Shown piece by piece: positions 23,794 through 32,667 of a DNA stretch of 34,364 nt. A program made the translations under genes and the position numbers. Within the stretch, counting starts at the first letter, position 1; every line of letters starts with the position of its first letter. Under the pieces are notes generated by a model, which was given only the letters and a program-made list of their open reading frames with translations, ran no database searches and had not been told where the DNA came from. The stretch spans positions 1 to 34,364 of the forward strand of contig CAJKSP010000023.1 of assembly GCA_905202595.1 (NCBI GenBank), written 5' to 3'. Source of the DNA: an uncultured Sutterella sp. (GTDB lineage: Bacteria > Pseudomonadota > Gammaproteobacteria > Burkholderiales > Burkholderiaceae_F).

Positions 23794-26421
23794 ATGAATA
23801 ACCTTAAGAGGGCAAGTCTGTGCATGTCTGACGCCAACTGGCTCATTGTGCGAGGCGCACGGACGCACAATCTCAAGAATATTTCGCTGCGGCTTCCGCA
23901 AAAGGGGCTTACGGTTGTTACAGGCGTTTCTGGATCGGGGAAGAGCTCTCTGGCTTTCGATACCCTTTTTGCTGAAGGGCAGCGCCGATATGTTGAAAGC
24001 CTTTCAGTTTATGCCAGGCAGTTCCTTTCGCTGCTACCTCGCCCCGACATTGACGGCATCGACGGTCTATCTCCTGCCATCGCTATCGATCAGAACTGCG
24101 GACGCGCCAATCCTCGCTCCAATGTTGGTACGGCCACGGAAATTGTTGATTATCTGAGGCTTCTTTATGCCCGCGCAGGCTCGCCTTATTGTCCGACACA
24201 TCATCGCAAGCTTGAGGCGACGCCCATCGCCGCGATGGCAGACCGAGCCATGGCGCTGCCGGAAGGCACGCGGCTCATGATTCTTGCACCGGTGCATCGT
24301 CATTCAAATGCGGATGTGCAGGCGTTTTTCGAGAAAATGCTGGCCTCAGGCTATACGCGCTTTCGTGTTGATGGCGAAATGGTTGCCGTCTACGACGGCA
24401 GCGAGGCGGTGCAATGGCAGGACGGCGCTTTGCATGATCTCGATGTGGTCGTCGATCGCGTCAAGATCCGTGCTGATGTGAGAGAGCGGTTAGCGCAGAG
24501 CTTTGAAGCCGCGGCGGCGCTTGCCGGAGGAAAGACACTCGCCGTGAACATGGCGACGGGCGAAGAGATGCTCTATTCCTCTTCTTTTGCGTGCCCGCTT
24601 TGCGACTATGTCGTGGGATCGCTTGAGCCTCGCCTCTTTTCTTCGGCGAGTCCTCGAGGCGCCTGTGCGGCTTGCGGAGGCGTCGGCGTGATGCCTGATG
24701 GAACGCCTTGTGCCAGTTGCGGCGGCACAGGGCTGTGCGCTGCTGCACGAAGCGTGTTCCTTGAGAGTGCGGAGCGCAATGAGCGCTGGAGCATTGCAAA
24801 TTTGGGGTGTATTCCGCTCGATCAGCTTGATGCCGTCTTTTCATCGCTTCATTTCAGCGGCCGTCAGCAGGCCGCAGGAGAAAAGATTCTGCCTCTCCTT
24901 CGGCGCAAGCTTGCGCTGCTGGTCGATCTTGGCCTCGGCTATCTCACGCTGGACAGACGTGCAGATACGCTGTCAGGCGGCGAGCTGCAGCGGCTGCGCC
25001 TTGCTGGGCAGATTGATTTGGGGCTTTCAGGCGTGCTTTATGTGCTTGATGAGCCTTCGATTGGCTTGCATCCGAGAGACGGGCGGCGCCTGATCGAGAA
25101 GCTTCAGGCACTTCGCGACTTGGGCAATACAGTCGTGGTGGTCGAGCACGATGAAGAGATGATGCGTGCCGCCGACTGGCTGATCGACATGGGGCCGGGG
25201 GCTGGAGAATGCGGCGGGGAAGTGGTGGCTTGCGGTACGCCGCAGGCGGTGATGGCTGATCCGGCGTCTATAACGGGCGCCTTTCTGTCCGGCCGGCGGC
25301 ATGTCGTTGCCGAACGGCCGTTTTTTGATCCAGTTGCCGCAAAGTGGCTGAGACTTAAGGGTGCGCGAGGTCGTTCACTCAAAAGCGTAGATATTGCCGT
25401 ACCTGCCGGAGCGCTGACTGTCGTGACGGGTGTTTCAGGGTCGGGCAAGAGCACGCTTGTGAATGACACGCTCGCTCCAGCGCTTCGTCGCGCCTTTCAT
25501 CAGGGGGAAGAGAAGCCGCTTCCTTACGACTCGCTGGATGGCTTGGATGTGTTCGACAAGGTCATTTCCGTCACTCAGGCGCCGATCGGGCGAACGCCTC
25601 GTTCAAATGCGGCGACCTTCATGGGGCTTTTTTCTCTGATTCGAGAGGCGTTTGCACAAACCCTTACGGCTCGCGAGCGCGGCTACGATGCCCGCCGTTT
25701 CAGTTTCAATGTCAAGGGTGGCCGCTGCGAAGCCTGCGAAGGAGAGGGCGTGGTCAAGGTTGAGATGCAGTTCCTTCCTGATGTGTATGTGCCTTGCGAG
25801 GTCTGTGGCGGCACGCGATACAACCGTGAAACACTCGAGGCGAAGCTCAAAGGGCTCAGCATTGCGGAGGTTCTTGAACTGACGGTTGACGAGGCGCTCA
25901 AGTTCTTCGCCGCCTATCCTCAGATCCTGCGCCGGCTGAAGGCACTGGCTGATTCGGGGCTCGGCTACATCCGTCTCGGGCAGAGCGCAACAACTTTTTC
26001 CGGCGGCGAAGCGCAGCGTCTCAAGCTCGCCGCAGAATTGGCGCGGCCGGACACTGGTCATACGCTTTATCTTCTGGACGAGCCGACGACGGGGCTGCAT
26101 CCAGCGGATGTGTCGCAACTCCTCAGCGTTCTGCGGCGTCTGACAGCGCTCGGGAACAGCGTCTTGGTCATTGAGCACGATATGGATGTGGCGGCTGCGG
26201 CCGACTGGGTGATTGACATTGGGCCAGATGCAGGAGAAGCAGGCGGCAAATTGGTTGCAGCCGGAACGCCAGAAGAAGTCGCTCGGACGGAAGGCAGCGC
26301 AACGGCGCCTTATTTGGCCGCAGCTCTAGCTAAAGCGCGGAGCAGCATGCCGAAGAAGACGGCGCATCAAAGTCAGGGGAGAGACAAGAGGGGCGTTCAG
26401 CGGCGGGGAGAAAGGCCATGA
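23794..26421 (+). CDS. uvrA: UvrA excinuclease subunit lacking the insertion domain
   Basis: The 875-residue protein is the damage-recognition ATPase of nucleotide excision repair. ATPase I has Walker A GVSGSGKS (44-51), signature LSGGE (393-397) and Walker B VLYVLDEP. ATPase II has GVSGSGKS (546-553), FSGGEAQ (735-741) and LYLLDEP. The zinc modules are Cys267/270/291/294 and Cys645/648/668/671. The UvrB-binding segment (about 130-262) is present. After the first zinc module the chain runs from GVGVMPDGT straight into CASCGGTGL (306-314), so the insertion domain of roughly 100 residues found there in E. coli and Geobacillus UvrA is missing. The start at 23794 has GAGGA 7-8 nt upstream; an ATG at 23824 is less well spaced. 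Confidence 0.93.
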   Translation: MNNLKRASLCMSDANWLIVRGARTHNLKNISLRLPQKGLTVVTGVSGSGKSSLAFDTLFAEGQRRYVESLSVYARQFLSLLPRPDIDGIDGLSPAIAIDQNCGRANPRSNVGTATEIVDYLRLLYARAGSPYCPTHHRKLEATPIAAMADRAMALPEGTRLMILAPVHRHSNADVQAFFEKMLASGYTRFRVDGEMVAVYDGSEAVQWQDGALHDLDVVVDRVKIRADVRERLAQSFEAAAALAGGKTLAVNMATGEEMLYSSSFACPLCDYVVGSLEPRLFSSASPRGACAACGGVGVMPDGTPCASCGGTGLCAAARSVFLESAERNERWSIANLGCIPLDQLDAVFSSLHFSGRQQAAGEKILPLLRRKLALLVDLGLGYLTLDRRADTLSGGELQRLRLAGQIDLGLSGVLYVLDEPSIGLHPRDGRRLIEKLQALRDLGNTVVVVEHDEEMMRAADWLIDMGPGAGECGGEVVACGTPQAVMADPASITGAFLSGRRHVVAERPFFDPVAAKWLRLKGARGRSLKSVDIAVPAGALTVVTGVSGSGKSTLVNDTLAPALRRAFHQGEEKPLPYDSLDGLDVFDKVISVTQAPIGRTPRSNAATFMGLFSLIREAFAQTLTARERGYDARRFSFNVKGGRCEACEGEGVVKVEMQFLPDVYVPCEVCGGTRYNRETLEAKLKGLSIAEVLELTVDEALKFFAAYPQILRRLKALADSGLGYIRLGQSATTFSGGEAQRLKLAAELARPDTGHTLYLLDEPTTGLHPADVSQLLSVLRRLTALGNSVLVIEHDMDVAAAADWVIDIGPDAGEAGGKLVAAGTPEEVARTEGSATAPYLAAALAKARSSMPKKTAHQSQGRDKRGVQRRGERP

Positions 26422-27398
26422 CGGCTGTATTGATCGCTGGCGGCAGTGGACGGCTTGGACGCGCGCTGGCGGATCGGTTCAGACACGATTTCCCTGGATT
26501 GCAGATCAGTGCGCCTGGACATGAGGCGCTTGATGCTTCAGATCCGCAGGCTGTGGCATCCGCCGTGGCAGCGCTCCGACCGCTCTGCCTTTTCAATGCT
26601 GCCGGTTTTACCAATGTCGGCGCAGCCCAGGGCGCTTGGGATGCGGCGTGCCGCGCTAATGCTGCAGCGCCTGCTGCACTTGCGGATGCGGCATTGGCTT
26701 CGAAAGCTTACTTTGTGCATTTTTCAACAGATTATGTTTTTTCTGGAGTCGGTCAGACGCCTTGGACTGAGGCGGATGCCGCCGATCCGTTAGGCGCTTA
26801 CGGCTTAAGCAAACGGCTGGGTGAAGAAGCAGTGATCGCTAGATTCCATCGCGGGCTTGCCGGCGTCGTGATTCGAGCTGGCTGGCTTTACGGAAGCGGG
26901 GATGCCCGCGAGTTCCCCGCGCGCATTCTGACAAGTGCTCTTGCCGGAGAGAATTTGTGGGTGCGAACGGATCAAACGGGCAAGCCAACCTCTTATCGGG
27001 CGCTTGCTGAACTGAGCTCTCGCTTGTTGGCTCGGCGTCTTCATGATGCGAAAGCGCTGCCTCAGGACCTGCTTCATTTTGTGCAGCCCGGCCCTTATGT
27101 ATCGCGCTTCGAACTTGCACGGTTCATCCTCGAGCGCGGCGCCTGGCATGCTGCCGTCATGGGACGGCAAGAGGCGGCGGAACGTCTCAAAATCGCAGCG
27201 GCCCGCTTGAACGGCGGGCCGCTAGCTGAAGATTCTGAGCATCCGGCGAATTGTCGGCTTGACAGTGGAAAACTCAAAAAGTTGATGTTAACTGACTGTT
27301 ATTTATGGGAAGACGATGTGGATAACTTCGTGGAAAACTTCCTAATTCGCGAGTTGTCAACAGGCATTATTCCGAGCTTGACTTCGCAGCAGCATTGA
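26418..27398 (+). CDS. RmlD-like NAD(P)-dependent sugar reductase (dTDP-4-dehydrorhamnose reductase family)
   Basis: The 326-residue protein is an extended short-chain dehydrogenase with GGSGRLG (8-14), the HFSTDYVFSG segment (101-110) and the catalytic YxxxK pair Tyr128/Lys132. RAGWLYG and the FPARILTSAL region also match the RmlD family. It would reduce a 4-keto-deoxysugar nucleotide for surface polysaccharide. No rmlA, rmlB or rmlC lies nearby, and the NAAGFTNVGAAQ loop lacks the acidic residue usual after NAAAYT, so the substrate is uncertain. The start overlaps the uvrA stop (ATGA) and the 3' end overlaps convergent galE by 32 bp. Confidence 0.83.
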   Translation: MTAVLIAGGSGRLGRALADRFRHDFPGLQISAPGHEALDASDPQAVASAVAALRPLCLFNAAGFTNVGAAQGAWDAACRANAAAPAALADAALASKAYFVHFSTDYVFSGVGQTPWTEADAADPLGAYGLSKRLGEEAVIARFHRGLAGVVIRAGWLYGSGDAREFPARILTSALAGENLWVRTDQTGKPTSYRALAELSSRLLARRLHDAKALPQDLLHFVQPGPYVSRFELARFILERGAWHAAVMGRQEAAERLKIAAARLNGGPLAEDSEHPANCRLDSGKLKKLMLTDCYLWEDDVDNFVENFLIRELSTGIIPSLTSQQH

Positions 27399-28404
27399 GT
27401 TCTGCTGCGCGCGTCTGCTCGAAGCGCCAGGCGTCGCGGCACATATCGTTGATGTTGTAGCGCGCGTGCCAGCCAAAGAGTTTGGCCGCGAGGGTCGGAT
27501 CGCACCAATTGGCTGCAATGTCCCCGGCGCGTCGCGGCGCAATCTTATAGGGGACCTTGCGACCGCTCGCTTTTTCAAACGCGTGGATGACTTCGAGCAC
27601 GCTGTAGCCGCGTCCGCAGCCAAGATTGACGGCGATCCAGCCGGGATGATCGGCAACGTAGGGAATAGCTTGAGCATGGCCTTCTGCCAGATCCATGACA
27701 TGGATGTAGTCCCGTACGCCTGTGCCGTCCGGTGTGTCATAGTCGTCGCCGAAGACTTGCAGGCAGGGAAGCCGACCGTTGGCGACACGGGCAATGTAGG
27801 GCAGCAGGTTGTTTGGAATGCCGTTGGGATCTTCGCCGATCAGTCCCGAAGGATGAGCGCCAATCGGATTGAAATAGCGCAGACACACAACGGCGAGTTC
27901 CGGCCATGCATGGCAGACATCTGCGAGGATCTCCTCGATCTGCAGCTTTGTACGGCCGTAGGGATTTGTAGCCCGGCCTGTCGGACAGGCTTCTGTAAGC
28001 GGCAGAGTGGTCGGTGTGCCGTAGACGGTGGAGGACGAACTGAAAATCAGACGGGAAACATCAGCGGCTCGCATGGCTTCCAATAGCTTGATCGTGCCGA
28101 TGAGGTTGTTGTCATAGTACTCGAGAGGTTTGACGACGGATTCGCCGACAGCTTTGAGGCCTGCGAAGTGAATGACAGCTTGAGTTCCAGTCTCCCGGAA
28201 AGTCTTCTCAAGAAGCGCTTCATCGCGGATGTCTCCTTTGACGAAGCGCGGAGGGCGCCCAGCGATCTTTTCAATACGGCTGGCTACGCTCTCGTCTGCA
28301 TTTGAAAGATTGTCATAGAGCGTGACGTCATGCCCGTGGGCCAGAAGCGCCACTGCAGTATGCGAGCCGATGAAGCCCATGCCGCCAGTCAAGAGAATCC
28401 GCAT
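27367..28404 (-). CDS. galE: UDP-glucose 4-epimerase
   Basis: The 345-residue extended SDR has the NAD motif GGMGFIGS (7-14), YDNLSN, HFAGLKAVGESV (79-90), SSSSTVYG with the catalytic Ser, Tyr149/Lys153 of YGRTK, and RYFNPIGAHPSGLIGEDP. This is the standard GalE layout, interconverting UDP-glucose and UDP-galactose for cell-surface sugars. AAGGAG is 5 nt before the ATG. The upstream frame extends much further but the rest is unlike GalE. No terminator is seen before its coding end overlaps the RmlD-like gene. Confidence 0.95.
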   Translation of the reverse strand: MRILLTGGMGFIGSHTAVALLAHGHDVTLYDNLSNADESVASRIEKIAGRPPRFVKGDIRDEALLEKTFRETGTQAVIHFAGLKAVGESVVKPLEYYDNNLIGTIKLLEAMRAADVSRLIFSSSSTVYGTPTTLPLTEACPTGRATNPYGRTKLQIEEILADVCHAWPELAVVCLRYFNPIGAHPSGLIGEDPNGIPNNLLPYIARVANGRLPCLQVFGDDYDTPDGTGVRDYIHVMDLAEGHAQAIPYVADHPGWIAVNLGCGRGYSVLEVIHAFEKASGRKVPYKIAPRRAGDIAANWCDPTLAAKLFGWHARYNINDMCRDAWRFEQTRAAELNAAAKSSSE

Positions 28405-28534
28405 TGCCTCTCCTTTAAGATAAAAAACAATAGCGCTAAAGCGGAAAGCTTCCGCCAGCGCGGCGTCCGCTAGTCTAAAGGGAGCGGCGCCGCCTTGAAT
28501 GATTTGGAGCGCTGATCTGCCGGCAGTTTTTGTC
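28405..28534. promoter_or_regulatory. Divergent promoter region, galE and patatin-type autotransporter
   Basis: A 130-base gap separates these head-to-head genes. It contains the inverted repeat GCGGAA (28441-28446) / TTCCGC (28450-28455) with a 3-base loop. No promoter boxes are clear. An ATG at 28499 lies in the reading frame of the downstream gene but would put a non-typical segment ahead of its signal peptide. Confidence 0.4.
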
Positions 28535-30805
28535 ATGTCTTGCTTTCGATCTCTCGCATTGAGGCGGCTTGCTGCCGCACTTGCTGTGCTTGCTGCGGCG
28601 GCTGAATCTTTTGCGCTTTCTCCCGATGCGGTTCGCGCGCAATGCCGAGCACAGGGGCGTCCCTGCATCGGTCTAGTGCTTTCTGGCGGCGGAGCTCGCG
28701 GCTTTGCGCATGTCGGCGTTATTAAGGTGCTTGAGGAGCTCGGCATCAAAGTCGACGTGGTGGCCGGCACCTCCATGGGTTCCATGGTGGGAGGCGCTTA
28801 TGCTGCCGGATTTTCCTATCAGCAGCTTTATGACGTTGTCACCGGCGTCGACTGGGATCAAATGCTCAGCGGACGAGGCGAGCGCGCCGTCCTGCCCTGG
28901 CGCAAAAAAATAGATGACTACAAAAGTCTGCCTTCATCAGGCATTGAAATTGGTTCTGACGGCACGCCGAGGCTGCCGGAGTCGTTTGTGCCTTCCGAGG
29001 AGCTAGAGCTTTTCATCAATAGGGAGACGGCAGCGGTAGCGATGGTCGAGGATCTCTCAAAGCTTTCCATTCCGTTCGCAGCCCCAGCTACCGATCTTGT
29101 GACAGGGGAGCGTGTCGTGATGCAGCAGGGCTGCAATTTAGGCCAAGCGATGCGAGCGTCCATGTCTGTGCCAGGCGTCTTTGCCCCTGTACCGTTTCGA
29201 GGGAAGCTTTTAGCCGACGGCGGATTGACGGACAATCTGCCGGTTGATTTGGCGCGTGAAATGGGAGCAGACGTTGTTATCGCCGTCAATGTCGGCACGC
29301 CGCTATCAAAGCGAAGCGAACTCGGCAGCGCTGTCGGCGTGATGGCGCAAATGGTCAATCTTCTTACGGAGCAGAACGTTGAAAAGTCCAAGGCGAGTCT
29401 TAGACCGTCAGACATTCTGATCACACCGGATTTGGAAGGCTTTTCCAGCGCCGACTTAAAGCGCAGCGCGGAAATCATTGCAAGAGGCGAGGCAGCTGCT
29501 CGAGCGGCTGTTTCTGCGCTGGCTAAATATGCTTCGCCAGCTGAGGATTATCTAGCGTGGAATGAGGCTCGTGAAACGCCTTATCGGCATCTTTCTGATC
29601 GGCATAACATTGCCAGCGTCCGCGTTGCGAGCCGCCGCTCCTCCTCGGTTCCTCCAGAACGTGTACTTGAGTCGGCTGACTTGCCGCCAAAAGGCGAAAT
29701 GACGACGGCTGCGATTGACGATGCGATGAGGCGAGCTTGGGCTGATGGCAGCTTTACAACCGTTACCTATCGTTTTGATCCCGGGCCTAGGGGAACGGAA
29801 GTGCTTGTCATCGAGCCGAAGGAAAAGCAGCCCGGCTATTCGAGCGTGCTCTTCGGCGGCTCGATTGAAACGGACTTCAACGATGAAAGCTCGTTCAATG
29901 TGCTTTTTGCTCATACCTGGCATCTTCTCAATGCCTGGGGAGGCGAGTGGCGCAACGAGCTGCAGCTCGGAGAAGAGCAGCGCGTGAGAAGCGAATTTCA
30001 TCAGCCGCTCGGAGCGGGTTCTGCCTTGTTCCTTATGCCGTCCTTTGAGTACTCCCGTCAGCCCTATGACGTTTGGGAGCACGGGGAGCGCATTGCTGAG
30101 CGGCGCAATGAATCCATGCAGGCCGACCTTATGCTCGGCACGGCGATCGACCGTCTTGGCTATGCGGGGCTCTCTGCCGGTTGGTTGCGTCAGAAAAGTT
30201 CGCGCGAAATTGGCATCGAGCGTTTGAGCGAGCGCCGCGGCGCCGAGTCGGGAGCTTATGCAGGAGCCATTCTCTTCCTTGACACGCTCGACAACATTAA
30301 CTTTCCGACGACGGGCTTTCGCCTGCGCGCGGCAGGAATGAAGCTTCAATCTGGTGCCGGGGATTCTGGCACCGATTACTACTACCGTCTTGAGGCGCTG
30401 GTGCCTTATTCGATAGGGCGATGGACGATCATTGCAAATGGCGAGATCGGCCGTTCGACGCAGACCAATGCTTTTCAGTTGGGCGGGGCCTCGCACCTTG
30501 CGGGGTCGGCATATGGGCGCTGGACGGGATCTCGTCTTGAATACGGTAGCCTTACGCTTTCGCGGAACGTGTCGGATCTTCTGGGCTTTTTTGAAATGCC
30601 TGTTTGGTTAGGGGGCAGTTTGGAAGCTGGGCGCGTATGGAATCCTAATGATCCGACGAGCCTTGAGAGTTCCAGAACTGATTGGCATCAGTCGGGATCA
30701 ATTTTCCTCGGCATCGACAGCCTCATAGGCCCCATTTTCCTATCAGTCGGACATACTTGGGATGAAGGGTCGGCAGTTTTCTTCCGTTGGGGGCGTCGCG
30801 ACTGA
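28535..30805 (+). CDS. Patatin-like phospholipase with POTRA and BamA-type beta-barrel (type Vd autotransporter, PlpD-like)
   Basis: The 756-residue protein has a signal peptide (AESFA end). Its patatin domain has oxyanion loop GGGARG (51-56), nucleophile Ser80 in GTSMG and Asp228 in DGG. A POTRA-like segment follows (about 370-435: VPPERVLESADLPPKGEMTTAAIDDAMRRAW). The C-terminal barrel of the surface-antigen family (about 440 to the end) has RTDWHQSGSIFLGIDSLIGPIFLSVGHTWDEG as its last strands. This is the type Vd secretion design, placing a lipase at or beyond the outer membrane. The start at 28535 is chosen for the signal peptide; an in-frame ATG at 28499 is possible. Specificity is unknown; phospholipase A activity is known in PlpD and FplA. 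Confidence 0.92.
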   Translation: MSCFRSLALRRLAAALAVLAAAAESFALSPDAVRAQCRAQGRPCIGLVLSGGGARGFAHVGVIKVLEELGIKVDVVAGTSMGSMVGGAYAAGFSYQQLYDVVTGVDWDQMLSGRGERAVLPWRKKIDDYKSLPSSGIEIGSDGTPRLPESFVPSEELELFINRETAAVAMVEDLSKLSIPFAAPATDLVTGERVVMQQGCNLGQAMRASMSVPGVFAPVPFRGKLLADGGLTDNLPVDLAREMGADVVIAVNVGTPLSKRSELGSAVGVMAQMVNLLTEQNVEKSKASLRPSDILITPDLEGFSSADLKRSAEIIARGEAAARAAVSALAKYASPAEDYLAWNEARETPYRHLSDRHNIASVRVASRRSSSVPPERVLESADLPPKGEMTTAAIDDAMRRAWADGSFTTVTYRFDPGPRGTEVLVIEPKEKQPGYSSVLFGGSIETDFNDESSFNVLFAHTWHLLNAWGGEWRNELQLGEEQRVRSEFHQPLGAGSALFLMPSFEYSRQPYDVWEHGERIAERRNESMQADLMLGTAIDRLGYAGLSAGWLRQKSSREIGIERLSERRGAESGAYAGAILFLDTLDNINFPTTGFRLRAAGMKLQSGAGDSGTDYYYRLEALVPYSIGRWTIIANGEIGRSTQTNAFQLGGASHLAGSAYGRWTGSRLEYGSLTLSRNVSDLLGFFEMPVWLGGSLEAGRVWNPNDPTSLESSRTDWHQSGSIFLGIDSLIGPIFLSVGHTWDEGSAVFFRWGRRD

Positions 30806-30854
30806 GGCGTTCTGCTTGAGCGGCTATGCCGTTGCCGTGAAGTGCGCCCGTTTC

Positions 30855-31331
30855 TTAACGGTGTTGAGTCTCTTTAGAGGCGGCAGGCAAATGACCGACG
30901 ACAAGCCGAAGCGCCTGTAGCGACAGATTGATTTCGGCAGAGAACAGCAGCGCGGAAAGCACAATAAGCGCAATGGCTGCAACAAGCACAATGCCTTCAA
31001 GAGTAGGCATTGCAAAGCTGAGGAAGTGCGAAAGCACACTGATGGTAACAAGAACAGCCGAACAAGCTGCCGACAGCGCTACGCTGAGCATGCCGCGCCG
31101 CAATAAAGAAGCGCGCATGAAAATCAAATCAATTTCAGTGTCAAGGTCTGCGAGTGATTCAATAGACGAATCAATGGCCGCTTCTCGCCTTGCCATAAGC
31201 TGGCGGATGCGGTTGGTCGTGTGGTTATAGCGGTTGGTCATGCAGATCATCAGCAGGCCAACGCCGGAGATGAGCGTAATAGGGGTAAGCGCTGTGGCAA
31301 GCACTTGATTGAATTCAGTAACGCTGATCAT
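30855..31331 (-). CDS. DUF2721 family membrane protein, copy A
   Basis: The 158-residue inner-membrane protein opens with VLATALTPITLISGVGLLMICMTNRYNHTTNRIRQL, a DUF2721 hallmark. A helical polar segment follows, then two further membrane spans (SVALSAACSAVLVTISVLSHFL and LVAAIALIVLSALLFSAEINLS). Function is unknown. Its ATG overlaps the stop of the upstream paralogue (ATGA) and AAGGAG lies 8 nt before it inside that gene, so translation is coupled. Confidence 0.88.
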   Translation of the reverse strand: MISVTEFNQVLATALTPITLISGVGLLMICMTNRYNHTTNRIRQLMARREAAIDSSIESLADLDTEIDLIFMRASLLRRGMLSVALSAACSAVLVTISVLSHFLSFAMPTLEGIVLVAAIALIVLSALLFSAEINLSLQALRLVVGHLPAASKETQHR

Positions 31332-31816
31332 TTGGCTTGCTCCTTAGTCGATGACGCAGATGTTTGGGATGCAGGCCGCATAGGACGCGGCAGGTGCGTC
31401 ACAGCCATGCTGAGCGCATGCAACGAAAGACTCACTTCCAGGCAGAAAAAAGCTGTAGAGCTGACAATGAGGATGAGTGAGCAAATAAGCCAGAAGGCGG
31501 ACAGCGTGACAAAGCTCTGTCCTGTGAATTCAGAGCAGACATTCGTGGCGACAAGCAAGCCGGCGCAGACGGTGGAGAGCGTCAAGCACAGCATGGATCG
31601 GCGCAGATTGGATGCACGCCTGAAGATAAGGCGGATTTCGCGATCAAGATCGGGTTCGTTTTTGAGGCCGCCGTCTTCGCGCAGTTTGATGAGTTGGCGG
31701 ATGCGGTCTGTTGTGTGGTTGTAGCGGTTCGTCATGCAGAGGAGCATCAGGCCAACGCCAGAGATGAGCGTAATCGGCGTGAGCGCGGTGACGAGCAGAT
31801 TATGGAAGAAGTCCAT
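31328..31816 (-). CDS. DUF2721 family membrane protein, copy B
   Basis: The 162-residue protein is a clear paralogue of its downstream neighbour: LLVTALTPITLISGVGLMLLCMTNRYNHTTDRIRQL, a charged loop (DLDREIRLIFRRASNLRRSM) and two more spans. The N-terminal block is nearly identical between the two and the rest much less so, which suggests an old tandem duplication with conservation of the first helix and its cytosolic edge. No ribosome site stands out at 31816. The pair likely forms hetero-oligomers, but that is inference. Confidence 0.87.
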   Translation of the reverse strand: MDFFHNLLVTALTPITLISGVGLMLLCMTNRYNHTTDRIRQLIKLREDGGLKNEPDLDREIRLIFRRASNLRRSMLCLTLSTVCAGLLVATNVCSEFTGQSFVTLSAFWLICSLILIVSSTAFFCLEVSLSLHALSMAVTHLPRPMRPASQTSASSTKEQAK

Positions 31817-31870
31817 GGCAGTATGGAACTTATAACGAAGAGGGAAAAGCAGCAGAAATCCGCTGGATGT

Positions 31871-31895
31871 AAAAAGCCCGTGTGCAGCACGGGCT
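31871..31895 (-). terminator. Intrinsic terminator after the YbaK-type gene
   Basis: AGCCCGTG (31875-31882) and CACGGGCT (31888-31895) form an 8-bp stem with a 5-base loop, followed on the minus strand by TTTTTAC. It separates the YbaK-type gene from the DUF2721 pair, which therefore needs its own promoter in the 50 or so bases before 31816. Confidence 0.88.
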
Positions 31896-31910
31896 CAAGA
31901 CGACGGGAAA

Positions 31911-32432
31911 TCAGTTCTTGGAAGATTCAGCGGCTTCAGGAGCAGGTGTTCGCAGAAACGACACAAGCTTCGGCTGTACGATGCGCTTGAAGTCTTCGGC
32001 ATCAATGATGATTGAAGCATCAAGCTGTCCGGCGTTAAAGGCGATTTCCTTGTAGCGCGTGAAAAGCGTCGGATCGGCGACAAGCAGCAGATCCGGATGG
32101 AAGCTGACAGGAGGTACTGCGCCGAAGACGCAGCCGGTAAGCTCCATCACTTCATCGGGCGAAGCAAGCGAAGCGCGCCGACCACCAACAGCTGCAGCCA
32201 CTTTAGAGAGGTCTGCCTGCATGTCAGCAGGTAGCACGGCGAGGACATGCTGCTTTACGCCGTTGCCTTTGACAGTGCAGCAAAGAGCTTTAGCGCCCTG
32301 GCCGAGCTCCGTGCCGCGGATTTCTGCCACAGACTGGCTGGACTTGCCGCCTGCCGCGTGATGAACTGCGCGATATTTGGCGCCGCCTTTGTCAAAGAGA
32401 GCGCAAAGTTTTTCAAAGACATTCTCGACCAT
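31911..32432 (-). CDS. YbaK/EbsC-type aminoacyl-tRNA deacylase family protein
   Basis: The 173-residue protein has the YbaK/ProX trans-editing fold: HAAGGKSSQSVAEIRGTELGQGAKALCCTVKG with the conserved Lys55, VLPADMQADLSKVAAAVG, LTGCVFGAVPPVSFHPDLLLVADPTLF. Members remove mischarged amino acids from tRNA (YbaK: Cys-tRNA-Pro; ProXp: Ala-tRNA-Pro). The GAVPPVSFH segment is shared across the family, and the exact substrate cannot be fixed from sequence. The ribosome site is weak. It is divergent from ruvX over 235 bases. Confidence 0.88.
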   Translation of the reverse strand: MVENVFEKLCALFDKGGAKYRAVHHAAGGKSSQSVAEIRGTELGQGAKALCCTVKGNGVKQHVLAVLPADMQADLSKVAAAVGGRRASLASPDEVMELTGCVFGAVPPVSFHPDLLLVADPTLFTRYKEIAFNAGQLDASIIIDAEDFKRIVQPKLVSFLRTPAPEAAESSKN

Positions 32433-32667
32433 GGCACGAGCCCCCGAATGATTTGAGCGTGCCGGCGGCGCTGCTGACGCAGCATACAGTGAAAAAGCAA
32501 AAAAGCCGGAACGCCCTGAAAATCAAGCGCATTAGAATAGCCCGAACTATCGGCATCCGCCTGAGGGCTGCCGGTCTTTTTGAGCACATTTTGCTGAAAA
32601 CCAAGCGTTGGGCGCGTCTTTTCCGTGCGTTGCTGCGCTGTTTGCTTTTTTATAGGAGCAATTTGAG
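32433..32667. promoter_or_regulatory. Divergent region between the YbaK-type gene and ruvX
   Basis: These 235 bases must hold promoters for both genes. Open frames here are short, highly basic or overlapping and have no family resemblance. No RNA gene is recognised. An AGGAG at the right end serves the ruvX start. Confidence 0.4.

Noticed and set aside
29552..30496. Minus-strand open frame (314 residues) within the patatin-type gene
   Set aside because: The sense frame is a continuous patatin/POTRA/barrel protein; the antisense translation lacks any domain and is highly basic.
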